Below, in pieces: positions 10,601 to 22,043 of a stretch of DNA of 64,000 bases. Position 1 is the first letter of the stretch. Each line of letters opens with the position of its first letter. This DNA is from Anas platyrhynchos (taxonomy: Eukaryota > Chordata > Aves > Anseriformes > Anatidae): assembly GCF_047663525.1 (NCBI RefSeq), contig NC_092590.1, positions 55,698,001-55,762,000 of the forward strand. Direction: 5' to 3'. The translations under genes were made by a program, and so were the position numbers. Below the pieces are notes generated by a model. It was not told where the DNA came from. It did not search any database and worked only from the letters and a program-made list of their open reading frames with translations.

Positions 10601-11291
10601 AAAAAAATACAGCACTTGGAAGAAGTCTAAGCTGCTTTTCTTCACAATTTGACAACTACACGAGGTATGAACACATCCTTGGACTAACATCTTTCCCAAA
10701 TCATGTATTCATTACTATCCAGACTTCCTATGGGTATTCCACTAAAATTTCAGATTTACCACACTTCTGCTGTTCCACACTGCATTACCGTTTCTCTAGG
10801 CAGTGTCTGCATTACCTTTAGACAAATTCACACATTTCTGCAGGCAAAGGACAAGGACAGTAACCTTCACGAGACTTGTGCAAACGCCAGCTGGCACAAC
10901 ACAGGAAACAAGTGCTATGGAGGACATTGCTCTTTGGTGACTCACAGTGACTTCCTGGACTTACCAGAATTCAAAGTTAACCTTCCTGATGAAAAAGAAA
11001 TCCTAACAAACCAAAGCTTCACAAGGAGCATTTGGATCTATCTGGTTGTACACGATCATTCATTTTGTCTATGCATCAGTAAGACCAAAAAAAAAAAAAA
11101 AAAAAAAGCAGATGAGGGGGATTGCTGGAGCTCAACCATGTAGTATGCATCAGGACACCAGCTTCTACCTGAATAAAATAAATGCCAATTCAACACTTAG
11201 CTACCAAAAAGTGTTTCTCACCTTGAAGCATCACGGCTGTGAACAGCAACCTGATAGAGACATGAGAGGAGGATGGAATTTTTCTCTTCAT
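7085..11291 (-). CDS. CHRNA9: Nicotinic acetylcholine receptor subunit alpha-9, five exons
   Basis: The coding exons on the - strand are 11222-11291, 9980-10119, 9029-9183, 7927-8459 and 7085-7641, in total 1455 nt or 484 residues. All introns are GT-AG and phases agree. Residues 1 to about 24 form a signal peptide. The ligand-binding domain holds the 13-residue Cys-loop (C155-C169) and the vicinal cysteines C219-C220 of alpha subunits. Membrane helices lie at about 239-262, 268-290 (pore-lining), 302-322 and 462-482, with a long intracellular loop between M3 and M4. The length and near-identity of the core (for example [20 protein letters not shown]) fit alpha-9 rather than alpha-10. In vertebrates alpha-9, with alpha-10, forms Ca2+-permeable cholinergic channels at the efferent synapse on inner-ear hair cells. 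RHOH lies upstream in the same orientation, as in human. The gene looks intact. Confidence 0.96.
7642..7926 (-). other. CHRNA9 intron 4
   Basis: A 285 bp intron with GTGAGC donor and TTCCAG acceptor on the - strand. Nothing else is recognised inside. Confidence 0.9.
7927..8459 (-). CDS. CHRNA9: CHRNA9 exon 4 (Cys-loop, vicinal cysteines, M1, M2)
   Basis: A 533 nt exon with acceptor CTTTTAG|GGCAGATG and donor TTAATAG|GTGAGC. It encodes residues 122-300: the Cys-loop, the C-loop with YGCC, M1 and the pore-lining M2 ([20 protein letters not shown]). It matches the large fourth coding exon of vertebrate alpha-9. Confidence 0.97.
8460..9028 (-). other. CHRNA9 intron 3
   Basis: A 569 bp intron, GTGAGT to TTTTAG on the - strand. 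No repeat or RNA gene is recognised. Confidence 0.9.
9029..9183 (-). CDS. CHRNA9: CHRNA9 exon 3 (ligand-binding domain)
   Basis: A 155 nt exon with acceptor TATGCAG|GATGAAAG and donor AACAA|GTGAGT. It encodes residues 71-122, including [20 protein letters not shown] and [10 protein letters not shown], the conserved loop A region of nicotinic subunits. It is open only as a spliced piece. Confidence 0.95.
9184..9979 (-). other. CHRNA9 intron 2
   Basis: A 796 bp intron, GTGAGT to GCAG on the - strand. It holds a short AAAT repeat near 9220-9242. Nothing else is recognised. Confidence 0.9.
9980..10119 (-). CDS. CHRNA9: CHRNA9 exon 2 (start of mature protein)
   Basis: A 140 nt exon with acceptor CTGTAG|AATCAGCC and donor GATATG|GTGAGT. 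It completes codon 24 and encodes residues 25-70 with [18 protein letters not shown], typical of alpha-9 near the mature N-terminus. Confidence 0.95.
10120..11221 (-). other. CHRNA9 intron 1
   Basis: A 1102 bp intron bounded by GTGAGA and CTGTAG on the - strand. It contains an A21 tract (11087-11107, + strand) and an A-rich stretch near 10587-10608. Confidence 0.8.
11087..11107. repeat. Poly(A) tract, 21 bp
   Basis: A run of 21 adenines within CHRNA9 intron 1 (T tract on the sense strand of the gene). Confidence 0.95.
11222..11291 (-). CDS. CHRNA9: CHRNA9 exon 1 (signal peptide)
   Basis: A 70 nt coding part with ATG at 11289-11291 and donor CTTCAAG|GTGAGA. It reads [20 protein letters not shown], then MLQ, plus the first base of codon 24, which joins exon 2 in phase as a glutamate. 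It has basic residues followed by a hydrophobic core, as in a signal peptide. It was found by splice phase and signal-peptide shape, not by homology, so it is less certain than the other exons. The resulting 484 residues match the usual alpha-9 length of about 480. Confidence 0.8.
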
Positions 11292-11694
11292 TTCTAGACC
11301 TTCTCACCATCCAAAAGTGTAACAAAACACAAGTTGCACAGCAACACAAAGTTGCTGTGGCACTGATGAGCAGCTAGGAGCAACTCAGTCCTCCCTCAGC
11401 AGCTGTCTGTCCTGAAGCAATGGTCTCAGCTCCTGCAGCTGCCTGGGGCTCTGATGATCCCTCCCTCTCTCCGTAACCTGAGAGCTGCCTCCTTGAAGCT
11501 AACGCTGTGCAAGACAACAAACAGATGGGATATCAGCAGGAAAACTGTATTCCATTGCATTTCTCACTACAAATGTGAGATTTGGTTTCTTCACAGATTG
11601 GACATTTCTCATTTCTTCGTTGGGCCAAGTTTTACTGCCTTTATGTTCAGCAATAGCTTCTCAACACCAGCCCAGTGAACCTATGAACCCTCAC

Positions 11695-11719
11695 AAAAAA
11701 AAAAAAAAAAAAAAAAAAA
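11695..11719. repeat. Poly(A) tract, 25 bp
   Basis: A run of 25 adenines with no retroposed gene recognisable on its left side. Confidence 0.95.
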
Positions 11720-12419
11720 GGCAGTAAGATTTGCCTCAGTTGGTGTGGTTACGTCGAGTACCACACATCCAACGTGTCACATAGCAAAAACCACAGCCTA
11801 CCTGCTCGCACACGGACAGAAGTGTTTCCACCTACCAAAGTGACACCACGTGTAAGATATGCAGCTACAGCAACTGCCAGGCCTGACAGCACAGGCAAGG
11901 TTTGCAGAAGCACAACACAGCTGTGCAAGCTACAGCTTCCACTGGCAGGGACAACTCCGTGATCAGTCCATGGCACAGGAATCAGGAGCAGGACTGGATT
12001 CTGTAGATAAAATGCTACTTCCCAATGTAGTACAATTTCCCAGGTGAGCTTAACCAGGGTTTAAAAATGGTTACAGAATTACTGGAACAGCTTTTGCTTT
12101 TAGCAAAAAGACTCACAGGAGAGAAGTGTGACTGTAAAGCAATACCACGGCTGGACTCCCTTTACCCCGATAGCCAGCTCGTTGTTAGCTCTGCCTGTAT
12201 TCCTCATGTTGCTGAGTTAGTTCCCTCGCATCGCAGGCATTTCCTTACAGGTTTATCACAAACAAGAGGAGGTGACTTCCTCCTTCCCATAGAGATAAGT
12301 CCAATGCCCCTCATCATATACTGCAGTGCCATCCTATTAGGACAGGTACCAAAATAGTCATTAAAATGGACAGATGAAAAGGCAGAATGAACTGTAAGTA
12401 AAAAAATAATTGTTCCAGA

Positions 12420-12463
12420 ACAGTTCAGATACACACAAAAAATACTGTGTGTATCTGAACTGT
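12420..12463. repeat. Perfect 18 bp inverted repeat (hairpin)
   Basis: The left arm ACAGTTCAGATACACACA (12420-12437) and right arm TGTGTGTATCTGAACTGT (12446-12463) are exact reverse complements around an 8 nt A-rich loop. The arms would form a strong stem in RNA or cruciform DNA. No flanking features identify it as a known RNA or transposon end. Confidence 0.9.
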
Positions 12464-15400
12464 GTCCCTAAAAATAATGTGTCCCTTCACAGGCACAATT
12501 TCTATGTAAGAGCACTGTGGAGATTTTACCTTTTTAAACCTGCTCCACCAGAGGCCCAAGCAGTGTCACTCTCTGGCTTGGCTCAGGCCAGTGGCAGGTC
12601 CCTTTTGGAGCCAGCTGGAGCTGGCTCTGATCTGACGTGGGGCAGCTGCTGGGCTCTGCTCACAGAAGCCACCCCTGCAGCCCCCCCCCTCCTACAAAGC
12701 CTTGTAACATAAATGCAGTACAAGTACCAGTCACTGGATAACGTCTGCGCTTTAGTGGGGTCTGTAAATCAGTGACATTTATGGCCAAGTTCAATGGGAA
12801 GCACTAAGTAATTTCAGTCAAAGCACCTGTAATGAAATCCATCTCCCTCACTTCAGTTGCTTGTCAAAAGGGGGGAAAAAATGGAAAATAGTTTAGAAGT
12901 CAAGAAGGTCAGAGCAGCCCTTAGGCAGCATGTTAACTGGCTTTTCCTGTGGGTAAAAAGGTGTATGCTGTCAGGTGACAAAAGTTAGGGACAAAGTTTG
13001 GGGGCGATACTGTCACATCAGTGCTTTCTCAGGTGATACCTTGAGCATAGTTTATCATTTTTGTCAGCAAGCAGCTACTGCTTCTTACTAATTACAAGGG
13101 AATGACCAAGGCACTGTTTTAAGTGTGCTGCTATAAGCACACAGGAACCGATATGAAGTTTGCTTTGCCACAGGCTGTGGGCAATCCTGTGAGCAGTTAC
13201 ACCTGCAGTACAGCTGTGCTGGGTAGCACAGCCTGATACACAGAAACTCACACAAAATCACATATTAAAGAACCCTGAACCTTTGTTTTAAGGTGTCCTT
13301 TCCAAATAAAATTGCAGGTTTTCAAAATAAGAAAATGAGGCATGCTTGCATGTGTTGATTACTCAGTTTATTCCTATGCACGGGTTTCATTTTATTCATT
13401 ATAAGCTTGTGAAGGAATAGATCATAACCAGTACTTTCCAGTCAAATATATCCGGGAGTTGCCACATACAGGGCATGCAGGCAGTGAGCCTGCATACAAA
13501 AGACACTTACGATGCTACATTAAATGCAGTGCTTATAAAAAAAATATCCAAAAGCCTTCTCAATATTAGAGTTAAAAAAAAATTATCAGTACACCAGACC
13601 ATTCAGCTTTTTTATAAGAAATTTAATCTGTAATTTTAAACCAAATGTCCCTTAAGTAGACATTTTGTGTAAAGAGTAATAACATTATTTGTTATTTAAT
13701 GATCTGAGAGATTCATCTACAAACCCACACTTCCTTGCAATATAGTTTTAAATTGTGGCTTAATCTATGGTAATACAACTCCCAGATGAAACATCCCATT
13801 TAACATTTGAATGGAGCATAAATTTATACTCAAGCAGTTCTCTGTTTTTACAGTAATAAGTTCTGCTACAGAGTCGGGAACTGACACAAGTACAAAGCAG
13901 CTTACAATGATAATTTCAGAGTCATGGATGTTTGCAAGTCAGAAGCAAGTCATTAACCTCTCCCCAAACTAGACTTGCTTCCAGTGAAATCCGAAGTTCC
14001 CTCCTTAGAGTGCGTCCACCAGCAGATGGCCCTGTTAAGCCAGCCTACTGGTTTACCCAGACACTCCAAACTATCTTTGTTTATTGCATAAAATCACATC
14101 ACATTTTAATCTACTTTGATTAATTTCGCTGATTATTTACCTTAAATTTAATACAAGATTAACAACGAAAAGATGTTCTTTTAAAGAAGATAAGCAGAAG
14201 GAACAGAACTACTTAATGGCTGAATCTGGCTCTTGGATCTGCCTAACACACCCGAGGCCAGTCACGGGAGGATCTCAGTGCGAGCAAACATAAATCACTG
14301 TCAACAACTGCACAATGTGAAACCATATTTAGAGCAGAGGCTGCTTCTGCTGAGGCAGAGATCAGTTAAGGCACAACATCCAACCCTAGTTGCATATGAT
14401 TTTATTCAAACATTTGACTTTGTGGGTACACGTAAGGGCCATAAGCAGAGCAGAACATTGTTTTCATGTTTACATTCAGGGTACCATTCGTTCAGCAGTA
14501 CACTGAACCTGTATAACACTCACATGCCATGCAACTTCTGATGGTTGTATGGACAAGCACAGGTTGCAATCAAAACATCAAAAAAATGAATTCAGTGTAC
14601 TGCCTTGTAAGGTAAGCTTGACTTTGCATATACCTTAAGGACAGACCAAAGTCAGGGGGAGATATTTTCATATTAATAACTTCCAGTTTTACATATTTAT
14701 CTTGGACAAACCACAAACAAAGCAGGAAAGAAGTTTAAAAACATTTTAAAAGTTTGTTCTTTCAATTAAAGATACCTTTACTCTCCTGTCTAAATAATTA
14801 TTTGTTCCTGAAGCTGAGGTTTTGACATGTACAGTTTCAGTAAAAGTTTCAGACTTTTTTTAAAAATGTATTTTCATCCTTTTTTGCATGGAAAACATTA
14901 AGAGTTTAAGCCTCCAACTGGAAAAGCTACAGATACTGTATTATCACAGGCCTCAAGGCTGTCTGCACCATTTATAATCCATCCCTTCATCAGAGAACAA
15001 TAAAGAAGAACAGATTGGTTTCTAAGCACAGTTTGTAAGAAGTGTCTCACAGTCTGCTTCTACTTGCTTTCCTGCCAATTTTTCTCCCCAGAAGCTGTTG
15101 TGTTCACATTCTTCACAGCATTTGCTACAGAATATTATCTTATGATGGGGTCAAGCAGCACGCTAACTCCTCAGAGTCAAGACTCCTCTCCTTAGACGAA
15201 ACAAAGTCCTAACAGCACAGGTAACAACAGCTCTTCTTGCCAGCAGAACAGCCTTACCGTGCATGCTCTGGAGAAGCAGAACACAGCACTTCATTTACAT
15301 GCAGCATGTTTCTCTCCACCTCATTTTCTCAACCCACCTACTGCTTCCTCCTTCCTTCTCTCTCAAAATCCCCTACCACCTGAAACTAGCATACTCATTC

Positions 15401-15532
15401 ATATTTTCTTCTTCTGTCATACACACAAGATAGGAAATACACTAGGAAGTGTTCAGCATGTTAGGTCATGAGATGATGTGGAATATTAGCCACATTTTCC
15501 AGAAACAGAAAAGCCTAATTTAAATGTCAGTC

Positions 15533-15553
15533 TTTTTTTTTTTTTTTTTTTTT
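15533..15553. repeat. Poly(T) tract, 21 bp
   Basis: A run of 21 thymines, flanked by ordinary AT-rich sequence. Confidence 0.95.
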
Positions 15554-18500
15554 CTGAAAGTAAATTTAATTTTTGGTCCACTTACACATACAGCTCTACC
15601 AACCACCTTGCAGCACATGAAGCAGAGGAACCTTTTGTCCTGAGAAGCCTTGCATTGTTTAGTAAGATCTAAATTGCAGTGCATTCATCCTTTTTCACCA
15701 GGACAGGGTATTTTATCTGTTCTTGCAAAGCATTCAGTATCTGCCAGGGTTAAGAACAAAGCTATTTTATAGCTTTAGCTGTCAGAAAGCTATTTTATAT
15801 ACAGCTCTCTCTCATTGGGGTCACTTCCAGCTTTAGATCATGCCTTTGAGTGGCTGATCACAGGATCTATGCTCTACGGAAAGACAGCCAGTCTGATGCT
15901 CTAAACCAAATTGGATTATTATAGAAATTTTTTACCCAGTTACAAGAGTGTAGAGAGACTCAAATATCTTCTGCCTGATTGCTCTTGCGACATGGAAGAC
16001 AACAGAGTACCTCAGCCTTGAGAAGTAGAAGGAAGCCCCCCAGGTACTGTGGTACAGGCAGATGACAACTGTAGGATCCCCCGAACACAATTCCATCGGC
16101 TCAGGTGGACTTCACAAAAACTGACCAAACTCAGAAGTTTACTGAAGACAACTAAAGGGCAGACATCATTTCAGATGCTAACTCAGAGGTAAATTTTATC
16201 TTTAAAATTCAAAGTGGAGGGGAGGGTCAGAAGTAACATCCTTATAAAGAGGTAGCAAAACATTGTATACATGAGGGAATCTACATAGAGGCAATCCCTA
16301 GCACCCCCTAAGATAAATGCTTTCCTGGTAAGCTCACATCTACCTTGCAACACAAACTAAATTACATCTAAACATTTGTATCCTTATCCAAGTTCCCTGC
16401 AAAGAGCTAAGATTAATATTGTGTACTAATACAGAGCAGCTGGCTGCAAAGGCAGGATGCCAAAGATAAAGTCAAGAAAGAAACCAGACCATAATGTATC
16501 AATCTAAACAGAACTCCAATTGCAGCATGACTGCTACCGCAGTATTCATACCTGCTACTTGGCCAGTGTTGCACACAATTTTGCTTACACTGTAAAACAC
16601 ATCTAGACAGACACTAAGCAGACATTTTTGTCACAAATTTTGGCATTACCTAATTGTTTCAGCTCCATCTAATCATACATAACAGTCTACCCAGGGAATT
16701 TCTCCACATTTCCAGGATTTAGAGGAAGAAAAAATTGCTTTACTGAGAATATAGATAGTTCCCTTGACAAACCACTCCAAGAGTGGTTTTCTAAACTCAT
16801 TAAACTAATTTCCAAGCTTACAACTACTGCAAAGTTGCCTACTTATATATATATTCAGAAAAAAAACTCTAAATTACCACAATACAAAAGCCTTATTTGC
16901 GCATAACAAACTTCAAAATAGGATGAGACAAGCACTAACTACTCATCTCTGAGGGAAAAGAACTTTTTATAAGTTCTAGCTATTGAAGCTTCTTACAGTA
17001 TGTGCATACTTTCATTCTTCAGGCTTCCTCCCAAGATGCATCTGAGGCTGGGAAAATTTGTTGGCTTTCCTTTTTAGCTACTTTTCTGAAAAGTGAGTTT
17101 TGATCACAAGAATGCTAGCATAAACCCAGAGCAACTCTACCTTCAGAGAAATTATTCTGGGTTTGCACTAATATTAATACGACCAATATTGATTTCTTAA
17201 GTGTCCCTTTTGAAAGCAGCTTGACAGGAAAGAAGTGGCAGAAAACAGAGAAGACCCCACAGAAAAGAGATACAGACCTCTCTACTCATCTAACCAAAAA
17301 TTGTTCATTAAGTCACTGATATGGCAAATCAGGTTGACCTCCAAGAAAGCAGCTCTGGCTTCATCTCTAACAGCAAGGGACCTGAAGCTTCTTGTAAGAG
17401 AGGCATAACAGCTGGATACACTCCTTTTCCTTGCAGACTCTGCCAGTTTTCTTTTCCTGTTACAGAATCTGACCAAGCTGCACCATCAAGAACACACTGC
17501 CATTTGTGCTAAAACTTGGCCATGCTCAGCTCACTCAGACGCCAGCTCAAAACCAGATGCCCACAATAAGCAAACCATCAAGAACATTAGGTCTAGATGC
17601 TACAGCCTGTGAGGGAAAGAACAGACAAGCCAACAATTAGAACAGACTTCATCTGAGGCTGAACAGTATTAAAGACATTTCTTGCATCTCACTCTCTAGT
17701 GCCATGCTCCAGTTAGCTGTGCACTTCTCACAGAAGTGGTACAGGCAGCATTGTAATCAGACAGGCTCAGCTTTTTGGGCTGGACAAATTGCCTCCCTAC
17801 AGGTCCCTCAAACTTTAGGCAATATTGTCAGGATACAGATTCCCAGGCACACCCATTTTAGGCTACGCTTTTGAGTTTTGCCAGCTTAAGAGTAACAGTA
17901 TGCCATTCCATCAAGCACCTTCTAGCAGGAACACAGCTACGTTATGCTACAGACCAGGATAAATTTCTCCTTAAGCAAGATTAGCAGTAAACCTGCAGTT
18001 TTACTAAAAGCATGCAGCTGTGCTCATTCTGGCATAACAGGCTCATTTAGATCTTGGGAACAAAGCACCAACACAAGTCTAAGACAGTACCTCTTGTCTT
18101 AAGCATCTGTGAACACAGTGGCTGCAGAATAAACTTAAGAAAGGCTGTATGAATACCTTTGGTTTTCATCTGTAAAGTTCTAAGTGATCATCTAAAACCA
18201 AGATGTTTCATCCTTTCCAACCTACACCAAGCGCAATGTAATGAATGCTCAGTATTTCTTTGGTTAACTGGCTGAAAAACTTCATTTTGCCCATAAATCA
18301 AAGATCTGCTATCCAGAAGTGTTAACCTGCAACACTGATCTCAATCTTATGGGCTTAATAACTGCTGTGTTTGAAGTTCCACAGAAGGTGATTTTGAGGT
18401 ATAAAAGTAGTTAAGACCAAAATTGTGTGTTCTAGCAGAATGTATAAAAGTATAATATGCTACTATAATCACACGTTATACCTGGCTGGTTTGTGCACTT

Positions 18501-21500
18501 TGGGAAACATTTGCTGCTTGTCTGACAACAATTGGCAGGGGGCTGTGAAGTATCTTTGCCAATTGCTCAGCTGCCTTTTAGCAGGATGAAGGGCATGAAG
18601 AGTGTTTTATTCTAAAATAGAACAGAACCAAGATGTTGGGGCAAATGCAAGAGACATTATATCACAGCCTACAGGTAGCAGAACTATGAAAGGACAGACA
18701 ATCCTACAGTCATCCTGCTTTTGGGAAATGCATATGAAATTTCAAGAGGCAATTCCCCAAACCAGTATAAAAGAGCTAGCATAAGAACACTGTTAGAAGT
18801 TGGAACAGTTTTAGCAACAAATTCCTTATTTACTTTACTCCTGGGCTCTAGGCAAAAGCAGCATATTACACTGCCATTTCAGAGAGCTGCTCTGAATTCA
18901 ATGGTATTAATAATCATTGATATCTGTTCAGGTCTGGAGTCTTACTTGGTTGATTTGGACTCTTGATTCTGTTTGATTTGCTGGCGGGAAGCCATACATA
19001 AGGAAAAAAAGCATTGATTTCTTGTACACATTCTCTAATTCTTTCCTTTCTGCCAATAATCTTATATACCTTCAGTAATCTTCTGCAATCCTAAAAATTA
19101 GTGGTAAGTATGACAGTGGTATGGCTGAGCTCTGTGTTGCAGTGAACAGTGAATACACAGCCAGCCTGAGGGAAAGGCTGGCAGCTCGTTACAACATCTC
19201 ATTGGAAGGCATGACCCAGTGAGCTGGCAATGATTGGTGGATTCAGCACTACACTGATGCTTCTAGCCAAAATTATGTCATATCACAACACAAACCAGAG
19301 CCTTCTTTATCTGTTTTGATCAAAAAGCACTATTTTCCCTTTAGTTACTTTAAAATAAATGTACTTTTAATGCCTACTTACAGCTTACAGCTCTGCAGCC
19401 TTAGCAATTACGAAGCTCTGAGGAGGTATGTCCTGAGAATGTGAAATGAAACAAGACATCTTCAACAGAAAGCCAGAGCAGGGTAAACAAAGCAAGAGCA
19501 CTGGCATGACATGCCCTGTGTGCTGCTATTACAGCTGCTGCAGAAGGTCTGGTGTCCTCCTTGCTGTGGAGTGAAACAAGCAAGTCTCCACAGCATAGAA
19601 GCAAACATCTCAACTGCTGCATGTACAGATGTTATATCACAACCATATCTTACTTCTACATATGTTATAAAAAGAAGTCACTGTCACACAAAAAATAATA
19701 ATTCTAGATATGCAAAATGCACTTTGGGGGATATTTCAAGAAACAAATCAGTGGAAGCCCTTATTTTTTTTTTAACATTATTTTAAGGTCTTCTTTTGCC
19801 AGCTACTTCCCAGGTGCTGGTTGCTGACAAGAAGAATATATGGAACATGCAATTGTTTGTACTTGCAGATTAGTCTCATAAAAGCTCCTCAGTAGCTTTT
19901 ATAGCAGGAATAATACTTTATATAAAGCCTGAAGAGAAAACCTTAAGCTGAAAGGCATTTGTCTATTTATCTTTAGCTTTCTGGACTTGGGCCTTTGGGA
20001 TCAAAGGACACTGTATGCTGTAGAGGCAGACTAGCAGGGGATGTTTTCATTCCACAAGAACAAGAAGTACTCAGGGACCTTGGTGTGAAACCCGACAAAT
20101 ATCTAACTTATATTTCCTGTTTTACTTGCAATAGTCTTGGAAAGATGGCTTTTCTTGCAAATTTTGTCTACTCAAAGAACACAAATGAACTTGGAGGTAC
20201 AATTCAACAATGAAAAATTTAACTGTTCAAGTACATACACTTGACAATTAATTAGTGCTGTACTAATTAAAGGGCAACATTATTTCTGTCATTCTAAGGA
20301 ATATATATTTTATATAAGCATCACAATCTTGAGAATGAAAAGCATGCCAGCCAGGTGTACAAAGACTTTTTAAGATACAAAATACAATTAATCACTTCTT
20401 TTACCCTTGAAAAGAGTCTAATTAAATACAACAGTTATAAATTGTAGAAATTGTAAGAGTTCAGGCTTCTACATGAATATTGATTCACCAGTATCTCAAC
20501 AGTAATACATAATACAGTAATTTCCTCCAGCAGACAGTGATTAGTACAAGAGTAATTTAGCTCTTTCTGCAGTCTGTATGCTTAACCTTTCACACTTAAC
20601 ATGATAAAAAGTGTGAAATCATTAACATTGTAAGAAAGAATTCAGGATCTTTACAACAGCAAAGTGTTAAAAAAGGAAAAAATATTTGAAAATCTGAAGT
20701 AATCACGTTAGGATTCTAAGCCAATGAAACTCCTAACATTCATGAGAAAACAGGTTCTTGGTTTTACTGTCACAAAAGCAAACATATAGCTCCAGCAATT
20801 ATAGATCAAGCACTACATTTATAACCCTGTTATGTGAAAAAAATATGCCAGCCTATCAAACGATGACTTTTTAGGTAAGCAGGAGAAGCTGATTACCTCT
20901 ATGATGGCTGTCCCTTAAACATATTTCCATGCTTCTCAGTGCTGGGATCAGAGAATTCAGCAAAGTTGACATCATCGCTGAGTCTTCATCACCTCTTCAG
21001 CTACTTCCTAGACTTCACTTCCATTTCAGGGGTACAAAATGAAAGTCTCTGGTGACAGCTACAGAATGTAGACAGAAATAAGAACAGAGGTAGTTTTTCC
21101 TCTTCTATCAGTATCACACTGAAGACAAATATTACATATAAAACAGACATCCTTTTTTTCCAGTAGTGCAGAACAATCGTTGTGGAATTTATTTGCAGAA
21201 TACCAGGTTCCCCAGAAGCCAGACAGATTTCTGAGGTTTCAGAAAGAAAGTATACACAACACAAGAAAGAGGCTAAGATCAATACTGCCATTCCTGTTTT
21301 AAGGATCCATTTATACTCTAAAAATATTTGCAAGATCTTCTTGTCTCCCCAGCTGAGAAACACAGTTTATTGCTGAGGTTAATTAAATAGGAGAGTCCTG
21401 GTACTTGGTAAGAACAGCGAGGCATAGCCACCAAGCTGTTCTTGTACCATGTTTATTTTGATATCTCCCAGTTCCACCAGCTACTTCCATCTACTTGGAC

Positions 21501-22004
21501 AAAGAACTTTTTGTCCCTGGATGGTTTTCTGCTGTTAAAAAGCCTTGACCAATTTCTGCCTGTCTTGAACACATTTTGACTTAAAAAAGGCAAAAATCTT
21601 AGAGGCTTTTCTTCTTCCCCTGGAACATGCATTTTAGGTCAGACTCTTCCACTGGAATTCAGTTCTCAGCTGAACAGAAAGCTCTCACCTTCAGATGCTT
21701 CCAGCTGACTATGTCAGTAAGTAGGGGGGAAAAAGGGCAGAGAGGAAGAGATGAGCTTATATACTGTGGAAGGAGACAGGTACATTTTGCACCTTCAAAT
21801 ACCTCATTAGGAAACAGTAACAACTCATTTTCAACCACAGTCTTTCCTGCCACCCTGAAGCAGACACCAATAAAACTAAAATACCAGTTTACTTCTCTGC
21901 TGAAGTCTCACGATGAACACAAAGCTGAATGCCAAACTACTTTTTCTATATCAAATAAGTCAGTTCAGCTAAAGACATCCTCTAGCAAGTCTTTCCTTCT
22001 CAAG

Positions 22005-22006
<2 letters not shown>
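15554..22006. other. Intergenic, AT-rich, no gene recognised
   Basis: About 6.5 kb without a coding motif on either strand. A small perfect hairpin (AACCACTC / GAGTGGTT with a 3 nt loop) lies near 16771-16789. The longest open frame (120 codons on the - strand, 21001-21363) is hydrophobic but shows no family motif. Confidence 0.5.

Positions 22007-22041
<35 letters not shown>
22007..22041. repeat. Poly(A) tract, 35 bp
   Basis: A run of 35 adenines. A lysine-rich open frame ends in it, but that is an artefact of the tract. Confidence 0.95.

Positions 22042-22043
<2 letters not shown>

Larger units (their letters stand above)
11292..15532. other. Intergenic upstream of CHRNA9, no gene recognised
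   Basis: About 4.2 kb. It would contain the CHRNA9 promoter and 5' UTR, but no TATA box or CpG island is obvious next to 11291. Visible items are an A25 tract (11695-11719), a perfect hairpin (12420-12463) and a C-run near 12680. None of the open frames shows a family motif. Confidence 0.5.

Noticed and set aside
10703..11143. 146-codon + strand frame inside CHRNA9 intron 1
   Set aside because: It is antisense to an intron, reads through the A21 tract and has no family motif.
7085..11291. CHRNA10 or another nicotinic subunit instead of CHRNA9
   Set aside because: The ligand-binding core and C-terminal intracellular segments match alpha-9, and the neighbour RHOH is the CHRNA9 neighbour in human.
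11749..11976. Hydrophobic - strand frame as an alternative CHRNA9 signal-peptide exon
   Set aside because: The candidate at 11222-11291 has a better donor, correct phase and a clean leader closer to exon 2.
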